Assembly: GCA_900471605.1 (NCBI GenBank) | Contig: UCEY01000021.1 | Coordinates: 206,403 to 270,402 of the forward strand | Direction of reading: 5' to 3' | DNA from: Hyphomicrobiales bacterium | GTDB taxonomy: Bacteria; Pseudomonadota; Alphaproteobacteria; Rhizobiales; Rhizobiaceae | DNA: 64,000 nt | In this document: in pieces, positions 35,375-43,614 of the stretch | Numbering within the stretch: position 1 is the stretch's first letter | Layout of the letters: every line of letters starts with the position of its first letter | Program-made: the position numbers and the translations under genes | Notes under the pieces: generated by a model | What the model was told of the DNA's origin: nothing | Seen by the model: the letters and a program-made list of their open reading frames with translations, nothing else | The model's database searches: none

Positions 35375-36604
35375 TTAGGGGTGAGGTTGGAAATCCTTGG
35401 CCGTCCAGGCGCCGGCATGGCGCACGGTCGCGCGGCGGGCCTGTTCGGTGTTCAAGAGCCCGCTCTGGCCGAGGGTGATGCGGTACTCCTCGATGAAGGC
35501 CTGCGCCATATGGGTGGCGCCATGGTCACCGAGCGCGGCAAGGCCGAGCATGAAGGCGCGGCCGGCAAAGGACGAATGGGCGCCGCAGGCAACCGCGCGC
35601 ACCATGTCGACGCCGGATACCACGCCGCTGTCGAACAGCACCGTGCCGCGCGTGCCGACCGCGCGGGCGATTTCCGGCAGGACGTCGATCGTCGCCGGCG
35701 CCGCATCGAACTGGCGGCCGCCATGGTTGGAGACGACCACCCCGTTCAGGCCGAGCTCGAGCGCCTTTTCGGCGTCGGCCGGATGCATGACGCCCTTGAC
35801 CAGCATCGGTCCCGGCCATTTGTCGCGCAGGCGGGCGATCTGCTCCCAGGGGAAGCCGCCGCCGATATGTTTCTGCACGAAGGTGGAGGTGGTGACACGG
35901 TCCGGCGCGCCGGCAAACCCCGCCATGTTGGCGAAGGTCGGCATGCCCTTGCGTCTTAGTGCGTCCAGCCAGAAGGGGGCGATCGCCGCCGCCATCATCG
36001 CCTTCGGCGTGAGCTTGAACGGCATGGTGAGGCCGTTGCGAAGATCGCGCGGCCGCTTGGCGCGCACCGGCACGTCCAATGTCGCGACCAGAACCTTGGC
36101 GCCGGCCACGCGGGCGCGCTCGGCCATTTCGAGACTGTATTGATGGTTGTTCGGCGCCATCGGGTAGAGCTGGAACCAGGTGACGTCAGGCGCCCATTCC
36201 ACCACCTGTTCGATCATCGCGCAGGCGAGCGTGCCGACCATGTAGGGGATGTTGTGGGCCTGGGCGGCCTTGGCGAAGCGCTCGGTCGCACCCGGCCACA
36301 TCATGCCGTCGAAACCGATCGGCGAGATGCCGATCGGGGCGGCGTAATGATGGCCGAACAGCTCGACAGATGTATCGACCTTGGACACATCGAGCCCGTA
36401 ACGCGGCACGACTTCGACAGCCTGCAGCGCCGTCCGGTTGCGATTGAGGCCGGTTTCATCGCCGGCGCCACCCTGCAGGAACTCGTAGGCAAAGCGCGGA
36501 ATCCGCCACTTCGCCCGTTTCTCCAGGTCACCGACCATAGGGTAGCGCCGGCGGAGCTCTGCCAGCGTTTCTATCGTCCTTGCGTCGCTCCCGGCTCCCC
36601 CCAT
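35375..36604 (-). CDS. FMN-dependent L-2-hydroxyacid dehydrogenase (LldD/MdlB family)
   Basis: A 409-residue FMN TIM-barrel enzyme of the lactate/mandelate/glycolate oxidase family. The N-terminal segment is FAYEFLQGGAGDE. FMN-contact Lys270 is in MLVKGVMHP, and the catalytic His294 with substrate-binding Arg297 is in VVSNHGGRQFD. FDSGVVSGVDMVRAVACGA binds the FMN phosphate. It oxidises an L-2-hydroxyacid to a 2-oxoacid, probably at the membrane. It lies 13 bases downstream of one ThDP enzyme gene and 29 bases upstream of the other, so all are certainly in one operon. Confidence 0.88.
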   Translation of the reverse strand: MGGAGSDARTIETLAELRRRYPMVGDLEKRAKWRIPRFAYEFLQGGAGDETGLNRNRTALQAVEVVPRYGLDVSKVDTSVELFGHHYAAPIGISPIGFDGMMWPGATERFAKAAQAHNIPYMVGTLACAMIEQVVEWAPDVTWFQLYPMAPNNHQYSLEMAERARVAGAKVLVATLDVPVRAKRPRDLRNGLTMPFKLTPKAMMAAAIAPFWLDALRRKGMPTFANMAGFAGAPDRVTTSTFVQKHIGGGFPWEQIARLRDKWPGPMLVKGVMHPADAEKALELGLNGVVVSNHGGRQFDAAPATIDVLPEIARAVGTRGTVLFDSGVVSGVDMVRAVACGAHSSFAGRAFMLGLAALGDHGATHMAQAFIEEYRITLGQSGLLNTEQARRATVRHAGAWTAKDFQPHP

Positions 36605-36616
36605 GACCGACGCCCT

Positions 36617-38317
36617 TTAGTAGGAAACCATGACTTCGAGCATGGCCTGCCGGCCGCTCCTGGTCGCGGCAAGCGCCCGTTGCAGCGCCGCCGGCAGGTC
36701 GGCACCCGTCTCGACGCGTTCGGCATGGGCGCCATGAGCGCGGGCGACGGCGGCATAGTCCGGAGCCGGGTCGAGCGCGGTGATCGGCATGGTGTTGGCG
36801 GTCGCGGCGCAGCCGTCCGGATACATGTAGAGCGTCGAGCGGCGCACGGCGTTCCAGATGCCGTTGTTGAAGACGACAGTGAGCAGCGGCAGCTTCAGCG
36901 CGGTCGCCGTCTGGTGGCAGGCGACCGGGTTGGCGAACATGTAGGAACCGTCGCCGACGGTGGCGATCACCTGGCGGCTGCGGTCGCCGAGCTGGGCGCC
37001 GAGCGCAGCGGTCAGGCCGAAGCCGAGACCGCCGGACAGCGGCGTCGAGAAGAAGGATTTCGGATGCTTGAACTCCATCACCGACGGGTCGATGCCGAGT
37101 TCGTTCACCAGCGTCGTCTTTTCGTCCATGATGTCGGAAATGCAGCGACTGACATAGGCCGGCGTCATCGGCGAGCCGTTGCCCACGGCGGCGCGCCTGG
37201 CGGCGGCTTCGGCCTGGGCTGCCTTCACCTTGGCGCATTTTTCGCGGCGTTCGGAGAAGGTTTCGGTTGCGGGCACGCGTTCGGCAAGCGCGGCGGCAAG
37301 AGCCGCGATCGTCTTGTTGATGCCGCCCGCGAGCGCGACGTCGATCGGGAAGCTGCGGATCGGCACGCGGCTATGCTGCGGGTCCGGGCCGATGGCGATG
37401 ACCTTGGCGCCGGCCGCAAGCTCCGTATGGTCGGAGATCCACGGAACGGCGGCATTGATGACGACGACGACGTCGGCATCCTTGAGGACCTGCGTCGAGT
37501 CGCGGCCGATCATCATCGGGTGGTCGCTCGGCAGTGCCAGGCGCGTCGCCCACATTTCCACCGTCGGCAGCGCAAATTTTTCGACGAAGCCGGCGAGCGG
37601 TTCGAAATCGGTCCCGAGTTCCGGGCTCTGGCTGATGATCAACGGGTTCTTCGCCTTGGCGAGCAGGTCGGCCGCCTCGGCGACCAGTGCCGGATCGGCC
37701 GGGCCGTAGGTGGTCGGAGTGACCGTCGAACGCTGGCCTGCCTCGATCTCGGCGCCTTCCGCCAACGCCTCGCGCGGCAGGCTGAGATAGACCGGTCCGC
37801 GCGGCTCGCTCATGGCGATGCTCATGGCGCGGTCGATGACGATGCCGGCCTGTTCCGGATAGCGCAGTTCGTAGTCCCACTTGACCACTTCACGGATCAT
37901 GCCGCCCTGGTCGAACATTTCCTGGCCCCAATGGATCGGCGAGGAGCGCGAGCCGAAACGGCCATGTTCGGTGATCGGCGTACGGCCGGAGAACATCATG
38001 ACAGGTACGTTTTCGGAACGGGCGTTGATCAGGCCCATCACCGAATTCGCAAGGCCGACATTGACGTGGACGATGACGCCGGCAGGCTTCGCCGTCATCA
38101 GGTAATAGCCGTGCGCCATGCCCACCGCGACGCCCTCGTGCGGGATGACGAGCGCTTCCGGCATTTTCAGGCCGGTTTCGGACTGGCGGGCGAATGCCTC
38201 GATGATCGACGGGAAGTCGGTGCCGCCGTTGGCGAAGAGGACATCGATACCGGCGGCCTTCATGTGGGTCAGCACAGCCTCGGCGGCGAATGTTCCGATC
38301 GGTTTTTCGTATTTCAT
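36617..38317 (-). CDS. Thiamine-diphosphate enzyme, acetolactate-synthase-like (2)
   Basis: A 566-residue ThDP enzyme, a distant relative of the protein encoded at 33690-35345. The catalytic Glu is in ALVIPHEGVAVGMAHGY (about 54-70). The ThDP motif starts at VGDGSYMFANPVA and ends in VVFNN. The middle domain resembles the TPP_enzyme_M Rossmann domain. The absence of ilvN or other branched-chain genes argues against acetolactate synthase. Two ThDP enzymes in one operon may act on different chain lengths, or one may be a lyase for C-C cleavage. It begins 70 bases after the aldehyde dehydrogenase gene. Confidence 0.82.
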   Translation of the reverse strand: MKYEKPIGTFAAEAVLTHMKAAGIDVLFANGGTDFPSIIEAFARQSETGLKMPEALVIPHEGVAVGMAHGYYLMTAKPAGVIVHVNVGLANSVMGLINARSENVPVMMFSGRTPITEHGRFGSRSSPIHWGQEMFDQGGMIREVVKWDYELRYPEQAGIVIDRAMSIAMSEPRGPVYLSLPREALAEGAEIEAGQRSTVTPTTYGPADPALVAEAADLLAKAKNPLIISQSPELGTDFEPLAGFVEKFALPTVEMWATRLALPSDHPMMIGRDSTQVLKDADVVVVINAAVPWISDHTELAAGAKVIAIGPDPQHSRVPIRSFPIDVALAGGINKTIAALAAALAERVPATETFSERREKCAKVKAAQAEAAARRAAVGNGSPMTPAYVSRCISDIMDEKTTLVNELGIDPSVMEFKHPKSFFSTPLSGGLGFGLTAALGAQLGDRSRQVIATVGDGSYMFANPVACHQTATALKLPLLTVVFNNGIWNAVRRSTLYMYPDGCAATANTMPITALDPAPDYAAVARAHGAHAERVETGADLPAALQRALAATRSGRQAMLEVMVSY

Positions 38318-38386
38318 GCTGTATCCTCGTGGAAATTCTTGAAAACCCGCTGGGAACTCGTCCTCAGGTGATGCTGACTGGGCGGA

Positions 38387-39850
38387 TCAGCTTACGCTGA
38401 CCGTTTTGGTGACCATGTAGGCCTCGACGCCTTCGATCCCGACTTCGGAACCGTGGCCGCTTGCCTTCACCCCGCCGAACGGCGTTTCCGGCATGGAGAT
38501 GTTGAAGGAATTGATGCCGACCATTCCCGCTTCCAGCGCGTCGGATAGCTTTGCGATCGTCTTGTGCGAATTGGAAAACGCATAGGCGGCAAGGCCGTAG
38601 GGCAGTTCGTTCGCCTTGGTGACCGCGTCGTCGAAATCCGAGAAACGGTTGAGCACGGCGACCGGGCCGAACGGCTCCTCGGTCATGATCCGCGCATCGC
38701 TCGGCACATCGGCGAGAACGGTCGGGGCGAAGTAGAAACCCTCGTTGTTGATGCGGTGGCCGCCAGCCAGAAGCTTCGCGCCCTTGGATGTGGCGTCCTG
38801 TACCAGCGCCTCGATCGCGTCGCGGCGGCGGCCGTGGACCAGCGGACCCATGCCGCTTGCCGGATCGAGCCCGTCGCCGACCTTGATCTTCGAGGCACGC
38901 TCGGCAAAGCCGGCGCAGAAGGCCTCGTAGGACTTGTCCTGCACGTAGAAACGTGTCGGCGAGACGCAGACCTGGCCGCCATTGCGGTATTTGCGCTGCA
39001 CCGACATATCGAGCGCAGCCGCCTGGTCGGCATCGTCGAAGACGAGCACCGGCGCATGGCCGCCGAGTTCCATCGTGGTGCGCTTCAGGCCCTCGGAGGC
39101 CAAGCGGATTAGGTGCTGGCCGACCGCGACCGAGCCGGTGAAGGAGATCTTGCGGATGACCGGCGAGGCGAGCAGGTGGCGCGAGATAAAATCGGGTACC
39201 CCGTAGACGACCGCGATGACGCCCGCGGGAACACCCGCATCGAGAAGGCACTGGGCGACGGCTGCAGCCGATGCCGGGGCCTCTTCGCCGGGCTTGTAGA
39301 TCATCGTGCAGCCGGCGGCGAGCGCCGAGCCCATCTTGCGGGCGGCATTGCCGATGGGGAAATTCCAGGCCGAAAAGCCGGCGGTCGGGCCGACCGGTTC
39401 CTTGACCACCTGGAAGCGGGTTTCGCCGATGCGTCCAGGAATGACGCGGCCGTAGGTGCGGCGGCCTTCCTCGGCGAACCACTCCATTTCCTCCGTGGCG
39501 AAATGGGTCTCCAGCCGCGCCTCGGCGATCGGCTTGCCCATTTCGAGCGTCGCGAGGGTGGCGATTTCCTCCTGCCGGTCGTGCATCAGCTGGGCGGCGC
39601 GCTTCAGGATGCGGCCACGCTCGCGAGGGCTCGTGGCACGCCACAACGGAAAGGCGCGCTTGGCGGCTTCCAGCGCCCGGTCGAGATCCTGCGCCGTCGC
39701 ATGCGGCACGATGCCGATCGCCTTCTCGGTGGCCGGATTGATGATGGCTTGGGTCTTGCGGTCGCCATTCTCCAGCCAGACACCGTCGATCAGCAGCCGC
39801 GCGGAAACGTAGGCATCGGCCGAGGCGGCTGGATTGGTCGCAATGTTCAT
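38387..39850 (-). CDS. NAD(P)-dependent aldehyde dehydrogenase (succinate-semialdehyde-dehydrogenase-like)
   Basis: A 487-residue enzyme of the ALDH superfamily. The catalytic Glu261 is in TMELGGHAP, the nucleophile Cys295 is in NGGQVCVSP, and the coenzyme-binding region is SAWNFPIGNAARKMGSALAAG. It is closest in motifs to GabD-like dehydrogenases, whose range includes aromatic and aliphatic aldehydes. In this operon it would oxidise the aldehyde made by 2-oxoacid decarboxylation, the role of benzaldehyde dehydrogenase in mandelate degradation. The start has GGAGG upstream (minus strand). Confidence 0.88.
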   Translation of the reverse strand: MNIATNPAASADAYVSARLLIDGVWLENGDRKTQAIINPATEKAIGIVPHATAQDLDRALEAAKRAFPLWRATSPRERGRILKRAAQLMHDRQEEIATLATLEMGKPIAEARLETHFATEEMEWFAEEGRRTYGRVIPGRIGETRFQVVKEPVGPTAGFSAWNFPIGNAARKMGSALAAGCTMIYKPGEEAPASAAAVAQCLLDAGVPAGVIAVVYGVPDFISRHLLASPVIRKISFTGSVAVGQHLIRLASEGLKRTTMELGGHAPVLVFDDADQAAALDMSVQRKYRNGGQVCVSPTRFYVQDKSYEAFCAGFAERASKIKVGDGLDPASGMGPLVHGRRRDAIEALVQDATSKGAKLLAGGHRINNEGFYFAPTVLADVPSDARIMTEEPFGPVAVLNRFSDFDDAVTKANELPYGLAAYAFSNSHKTIAKLSDALEAGMVGINSFNISMPETPFGGVKASGHGSEVGIEGVEAYMVTKTVSVS

Positions 39851-39990
39851 GTCTTTCCTCCGAGATTGTCAGCCGAATGCAACCGGCATCCATCAGCTGC
39901 GGGCTTTTCTCAAACCCGGGTCCCCCATTCCTCATCAAAGGGGATAAAGCAGGGACCCTGATATTGTCAATTCCGACATTTCACGCCAGC

Positions 39991-40782
39991 TCAGATCGCA
40001 ACCGTCCCGCCATCGATCGGGATCACCGCGCCGGTCATGAAACTCGAAGCCTTCGAAGACAGAAGAAGTGCAAGTCCCATGATCTCGTCGGTCTCGGCGA
40101 TACGGCCGAGCGGCACGGTGTCGGCAAACGCCTTTTCTATCTCCGGTTCGCGGATGCGGCCGCCGGCGATATTGGTGCGGAAGGGGCCGGGGGCGATGCC
40201 GTTGACCAGCACGTTATACGGTGCCAGCTCCCAGGAGGCTTGCCTGACCAGATTGACGACGGCGCCCTTGCTGGATGCATAGGCGTAACCGGTCATCGGA
40301 TCGCCGCGCAGACCGGCAATCGAGGCGATCGCGACGATGCGGCCGCTTTTCTGCTTCTTCATATGCCTGGCGGCCGACTGGATGGCGACGAAGGTGGCGG
40401 TGAGGTTGACGTCGACCACCTTGTTCCACAACTCTTCGCTGACATTCTCGATGGCGCCGGCTTCGGTGCGGGAATTCGGCCCGCCGCTGATGCCGGCGTT
40501 GGCCACGAGGATGTCGAGATGGCCATGTTTTTCGGCGATGCCATCGATCGTGTTGCGCAAGCTCGCGCTGTCGGAGACATCCACCTGGTGGCTCTCGGCG
40601 GGAAAACCCTGGCCATTCAGCCATTGATAGGCGGCGGCGAGCGTTTCCGCGTTGAGATCCAGCAGTGCGACATGGGCGCCATTGGCCCCCAGCGTCTTGG
40701 CGATAGCCAGACCGAGGCCGCTTGCCGCTCCGGTGACGATTGCCACCTGGCCCTTGAGATCGAACAGTTTTTCGGCTCGCAT
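39991..40782 (-). CDS. SDR-family oxidoreductase heading the 2-hydroxyacid operon
   Basis: A 263-residue classical SDR. TGAASGLG is at 17-24, NAG at 95-97, Ser154, Tyr168 and Lys172 form the catalytic set in YAYASSK, and the C-terminus is TGAVIPIDGG. Asp42 in LLDLNAE after beta-2 indicates NAD(H). The start at 40782 follows GGGAGGCGG. It is the first gene of the minus-strand catabolic operon (140 bases before the aldehyde dehydrogenase gene) and diverges from the hydrolase/monooxygenase operon. It could oxidise a ring alcohol to a ketone, a common step before flavin Baeyer-Villiger cleavage; that role is inferred. Confidence 0.85.
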   Translation of the reverse strand: MRAEKLFDLKGQVAIVTGAASGLGLAIAKTLGANGAHVALLDLNAETLAAAYQWLNGQGFPAESHQVDVSDSASLRNTIDGIAEKHGHLDILVANAGISGGPNSRTEAGAIENVSEELWNKVVDVNLTATFVAIQSAARHMKKQKSGRIVAIASIAGLRGDPMTGYAYASSKGAVVNLVRQASWELAPYNVLVNGIAPGPFRTNIAGGRIREPEIEKAFADTVPLGRIAETDEIMGLALLLSSKASSFMTGAVIPIDGGTVAI

Positions 40783-40893
40783 TTCCGCCTCCCTGCGACC
40801 CGGACGAGCATGATCCTCCCCGCCCAAGCGGAGCCTACTTTGTATGCAATTTCCGAAGATGCAAGTTAGAAATTTGCTATTATCAATCAAAAT

Positions 40894-40932
40894 TTGACAG
40901 AGTCATATTGACCCGCCTGCCAAGGTTATACA
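40894..40932 (+). promoter_or_regulatory. Promoter/operator region of the first LLM operon
   Basis: TTGACA at 40894-40899 and TTGACC at 40908-40913 are followed by TATACA at 40927-40932. The TTGACC-N13-TATACA spacing and flanking bases (CAAGG before and GATT after) resemble the element upstream of the second LLM operon at 45113-45141. It is probably the promoter plus a GntR half-site. Confidence 0.4.
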
Positions 40933-41019
40933 GATTGCCCCTCATTCAGGTCTTTGGGGCGGGTGCCGGGGAGTGCTCGCCATCTGCGGTAAGCAGCGCT
41001 TGGGAGGGCGGAAAAACCG

Positions 41020-41805
41020 ATGAGCTTTGCCGAAAGCTTTGAAACCATCAGCGGAACGAAGATCCGGATCATGCGGAAAGGAAAGGGCTCGCCGCTTCTT
41101 TTCCTGCACGGTGCGAGCGGAGCTTCGCACTGGCTGCCATTCATGGAAAAACTTTCCGAGACCCATGCGGTGATTGTGCCGGAACACCCGGGATTTGGCG
41201 TATCCGACAATCCCGAATGGCTCGATAACATCTCGGATCTCGCCTTTTTCTATCTGGATTTCCTCGATCATCTCGGCCTGGACGGGGTGAACCTCGTCGG
41301 CACGTCGATCGGCGGCTGGCTGGCGGCCGAGATCGCCATTCGCAATGCGACGAAACTCGCCTCCCTTACCGTCGTGGCGCCGGCCGGCATCCGCGTGAAG
41401 GGCGTTCGCAAGGGCGATGTCTTCATGTGGAGCCCGGAGGAGACCGCGCGCAACCTCTTCCACGATCAAGCCTTTGCCGAAGCGATGCTGGCGGCTCCGC
41501 CGCCCTCCAAGGAAGCGATGGAAATCCTTCTGAGAAACAAGCTGACCTTCGCAAAGCTTGCCTGGGAACCGCGGTTCCTCAATCCGGATCTGCACAAGTG
41601 GCTGCATCGCATTCCGGTGCCGACGCTGATCGTCTGGGGCGACGACGACAAGGCGATGCCGGTCGGTTACGCTCCGGCGTGGCGCGACCTTATTGCGAAC
41701 TCGCGGCTGGAGATCATCGAGAATTGCGGGCATGCGCCGCAGATCGAAAAGGCGGACCGTTTCGTCGAACTGGTCAACGGCTTCATCGGGGAGGTTACGC
41801 GATGA
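41020..41805 (+). CDS. Alpha/beta hydrolase paired with an LLM monooxygenase (1)
   Basis: A 261-residue alpha/beta hydrolase. The oxyanion segment is FLHGASGASHWLP, nucleophile Ser96 is in LVGTSIGGWLAAE, the acid is in VWGDDDKAMP and the His in NCGHAPQIEKAD. This Ser-Asp-His arrangement is shared by meta-cleavage-product hydrolases, lactonases and esterases. Its stop overlaps the start of the LLM flavin monooxygenase gene (ATGA), so the pair likely works in sequence: oxygen insertion, then hydrolysis of the ester, lactone or ketone formed. It diverges from the SDR gene of the 2-hydroxyacid operon. Confidence 0.88.
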   Translation: MSFAESFETISGTKIRIMRKGKGSPLLFLHGASGASHWLPFMEKLSETHAVIVPEHPGFGVSDNPEWLDNISDLAFFYLDFLDHLGLDGVNLVGTSIGGWLAAEIAIRNATKLASLTVVAPAGIRVKGVRKGDVFMWSPEETARNLFHDQAFAEAMLAAPPPSKEAMEILLRNKLTFAKLAWEPRFLNPDLHKWLHRIPVPTLIVWGDDDKAMPVGYAPAWRDLIANSRLEIIENCGHAPQIEKADRFVELVNGFIGEVTR

Positions 41806-42962
41806 AATTCTACTTCATGCACCTCATGCCCTATGCGGATCTCGATCTCTCCTATGACGAGAAGCACAATTCCGCCTGGGTAACGCTGCCGAACACCTAT
41901 TACGACCCCAGGAAAGGCCATCAGCTCTACAACCGTTACCTGGACGAACTCGAATATGCGGACCAACTGGGTTTCGACGGGATCTGCGTCAACGAGCACC
42001 ATTCGAACGCCTACGGGCTGATGCCTATCCCCGGCGTGATGGCCGGCGCGCTCGCCCGCCGTACCAAGAACGTCAAGATCGCCATTCTCGGCCGCGCCCT
42101 GCCGCTCTTGAACAACCCGCTCACCGTCGCGGAAGAATTCGCGATGGTCGACAACATCACCGGCGGCCGCCTGATCGCCGGCATGGTGCGCGGCATCGGC
42201 GCCGAGTACCATTCCTGGGGCGTCAATCCGGCCTTCAGCCATGAGCGGTTCCAGGAAGCCCACGACCTGATCCTGCAGGCCTGGACGCAACCCGGTCCGA
42301 GCGTGTTCGAAGGCAAGCATTACAATTTCGACTACGTGAACGTCTGGCCGCGGGTCTACCAGGACAATCCGCATCCCCCGATCTGGATCCCGAGCCAGGG
42401 TTCCAGCGAGACGATCGAATGGGCCGCCCATCCCGACCGCAAATATACCTATCTGCAGACCTTCGCCTCGGTTTCGATCGTCGCCCGCTACATGAAAATG
42501 TATAAGGATGTTGCCGCCGGTTACGGCTACGAGGCGACCCCCGAGCAGCTCGGCTGGTCGCTCCCGCTCTATGTGGCCGAGACCGACGAGATCGCCCGCC
42601 GCGAAGCCAAGGAGCATATCGAAGCCTTCCTGCAGAAGTTCCTCCGCATGCCGATGGAAATGCTGCTGCCGCCCGGCTACACCTCGGTCAAGTCGATGGT
42701 GGGGGCGATGTCGGCCAAGGCAGGCCATGCGATGAAGCAGACGATCGACAGTGTCATCGAGGAAGGCAAGTTCATCTGCGGCAGCCCGGCGACGGTGCGC
42801 GAAAAACTGGAGGAGTACCAAAGCCAGATCGGCTTCGGTCATCTGCTCACGCTCCTGCAGTTCGGCACCCTGCCGGCGGAGCTGACCCGCAAGAACATGG
42901 AGATCTATTCCAAAGAGGTGATGCCCTATCTTCGCAGCGTAGCAGCCGGCAAGGCGGCTTGA
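41802..42962 (+). CDS. LLM-class flavin-dependent monooxygenase (1)
   Basis: A 386-residue bacterial-luciferase-like TIM-barrel enzyme. The opening KFYFMHLMPYADLDL, NEHHSNAYGLMPIPGVMAGALA, LGRALPLLNNPLTVAEEFAM and GGRLIAGMVRG are typical of the family. These enzymes use FMNH2 from a separate reductase and oxygen for hydroxylation, Baeyer-Villiger oxidation or heteroatom/ring cleavage. The length is near that of diketocamphane monooxygenases. It is co-translated with the upstream hydrolase gene (4-base overlap) and has a paralogue at 45875 that shares the same N-terminal HLMPY signature. The ribosome site is GGGGAGG. Confidence 0.9.
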   Translation: MKFYFMHLMPYADLDLSYDEKHNSAWVTLPNTYYDPRKGHQLYNRYLDELEYADQLGFDGICVNEHHSNAYGLMPIPGVMAGALARRTKNVKIAILGRALPLLNNPLTVAEEFAMVDNITGGRLIAGMVRGIGAEYHSWGVNPAFSHERFQEAHDLILQAWTQPGPSVFEGKHYNFDYVNVWPRVYQDNPHPPIWIPSQGSSETIEWAAHPDRKYTYLQTFASVSIVARYMKMYKDVAAGYGYEATPEQLGWSLPLYVAETDEIARREAKEHIEAFLQKFLRMPMEMLLPPGYTSVKSMVGAMSAKAGHAMKQTIDSVIEEGKFICGSPATVREKLEEYQSQIGFGHLLTLLQFGTLPAELTRKNMEIYSKEVMPYLRSVAAGKAA

Positions 42963-43109
42963 GCGGGTATGGCGGTTTGATGATCTCCCTAAGCCTCTCA
43001 AGCCTTTGGGCGTAGCCAGACCACCCAAGGTTCAGCTTGATGTGCGATCGCGAATGCCGTCATTGTTGCTCAGGACCGCACCATTGCACCCCCCAGTCGC
43101 CGCGGTCTT

Positions 43110-43141
43110 AGCGGCCGGCGCCCCAAAAAAAGCCGGCCGCT
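43110..43141 (+). terminator. Hairpin after the first LLM operon
   Basis: A 10-bp stem (AGCGGCCGGC with GCCGGCCGCT) with a 12-base A-rich loop, about 150 bases after the LLM stop. There is no T tract, so termination is likely but not certain. Confidence 0.5.
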
Positions 43142-43189
43142 CCCCTGCGGGGCTATACCCCTTGTGCTAGGCCTTTTGGACGAATTGAG

Positions 43190-43297
43190 GACTGCGCATT
43201 GAGGAGTACAATGAAGTCATCCTAAGTCGAGCGTAGAAGAGGTTACGTCTTAGGATAGGCCCGCGCAGGGGGATAAGGCGCGGGCCTTCTTATTTTT
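43190..43297 (+). ncRNA. Candidate small RNA with two stem-loops and a four-codon mini-ORF
   Basis: About 100 bases ending in an intrinsic terminator. The first hairpin pairs ATCCTAAG (43219-43226) with CTTAGGAT (43249-43256); the second is the terminator stem at 43257-43287 followed by TCTTATTTTT. Upstream, GAGGAG precedes ATG-AAG-TCA-TCC-TAA (43211-43225), a possible MKSS mini-ORF whose stop lies in the first stem. No gene immediately precedes it, so an independent sRNA or a leader/attenuator is likely. The 5' end is not determined. Confidence 0.5.
43257..43297 (+). terminator. Rho-independent terminator of the candidate small RNA
   Basis: A 10-bp stem (AGGCCCGCGC with GCGCGGGCCT) followed by TCTTATTTTT. 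This is one of the two clearest T-tract terminators in the window, the other being at 47819-47848. Confidence 0.85.
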
Positions 43298-43368
43298 CAG
43301 CCCAGCAATAAAAAACATGATGCGCTTTGCTTCATTCCGTGCATGTTCGCCACGGGTTGGGGCGAGAC

Positions 43369-43611
43369 ATGATTCCAGAAAACGACGACGCGCATTCGGA
43401 TGATCTTCGAAATGAAGAGGATTGTTCGGAATTCACCGATGGCGAACTTGAAGAGTTCGCGTCTGTGCTCATCGAGGCACTGACATTTCCTCCACAGCAG
43501 GCGACCGGAGACCCACCGGTCCCGTCGCGTCACGCATTCGGCCATGACGACGGCCGAGCTTGTGTTTTTCCTCCGCGGTCTGTGTTAGGAGGCATCGACA
43601 CAAGACAATGA
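43369..43611 (+). CDS. Small acidic hypothetical protein (80 aa)
   Basis: A possible 80-residue protein starting MIPENDDAHSDDLRNEED, strongly acidic in its N-terminal half, with an amphipathic helix (GELEEFASVLIEAL). Only a GGGGCGAG-like site precedes the ATG, and no family is recognised. It ends 3 bases before the spermidine-synthase-like gene, so it may be a short cistron of that transcript, or a spurious ORF. Confidence 0.35.
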   Translation: MIPENDDAHSDDLRNEEDCSEFTDGELEEFASVLIEALTFPPQQATGDPPVPSRHAFGHDDGRACVFPPRSVLGGIDTRQ

Positions 43612-43614
43612 GAC

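Noticed and set aside
33690..38317. Acetolactate synthase (branched-chain amino acid synthesis) for the two ThDP enzymes
   Set aside because: No regulatory subunit or other ilv genes are near. Both lie between 2-hydroxyacid and aldehyde dehydrogenase genes, which favours a catabolic 2-oxoacid role.
36140..38371. 743-codon open frame on the plus strand
   Set aside because: Antisense to ThDP enzyme 2 and the FMN dehydrogenase; no recognisable domain and no ribosome site.
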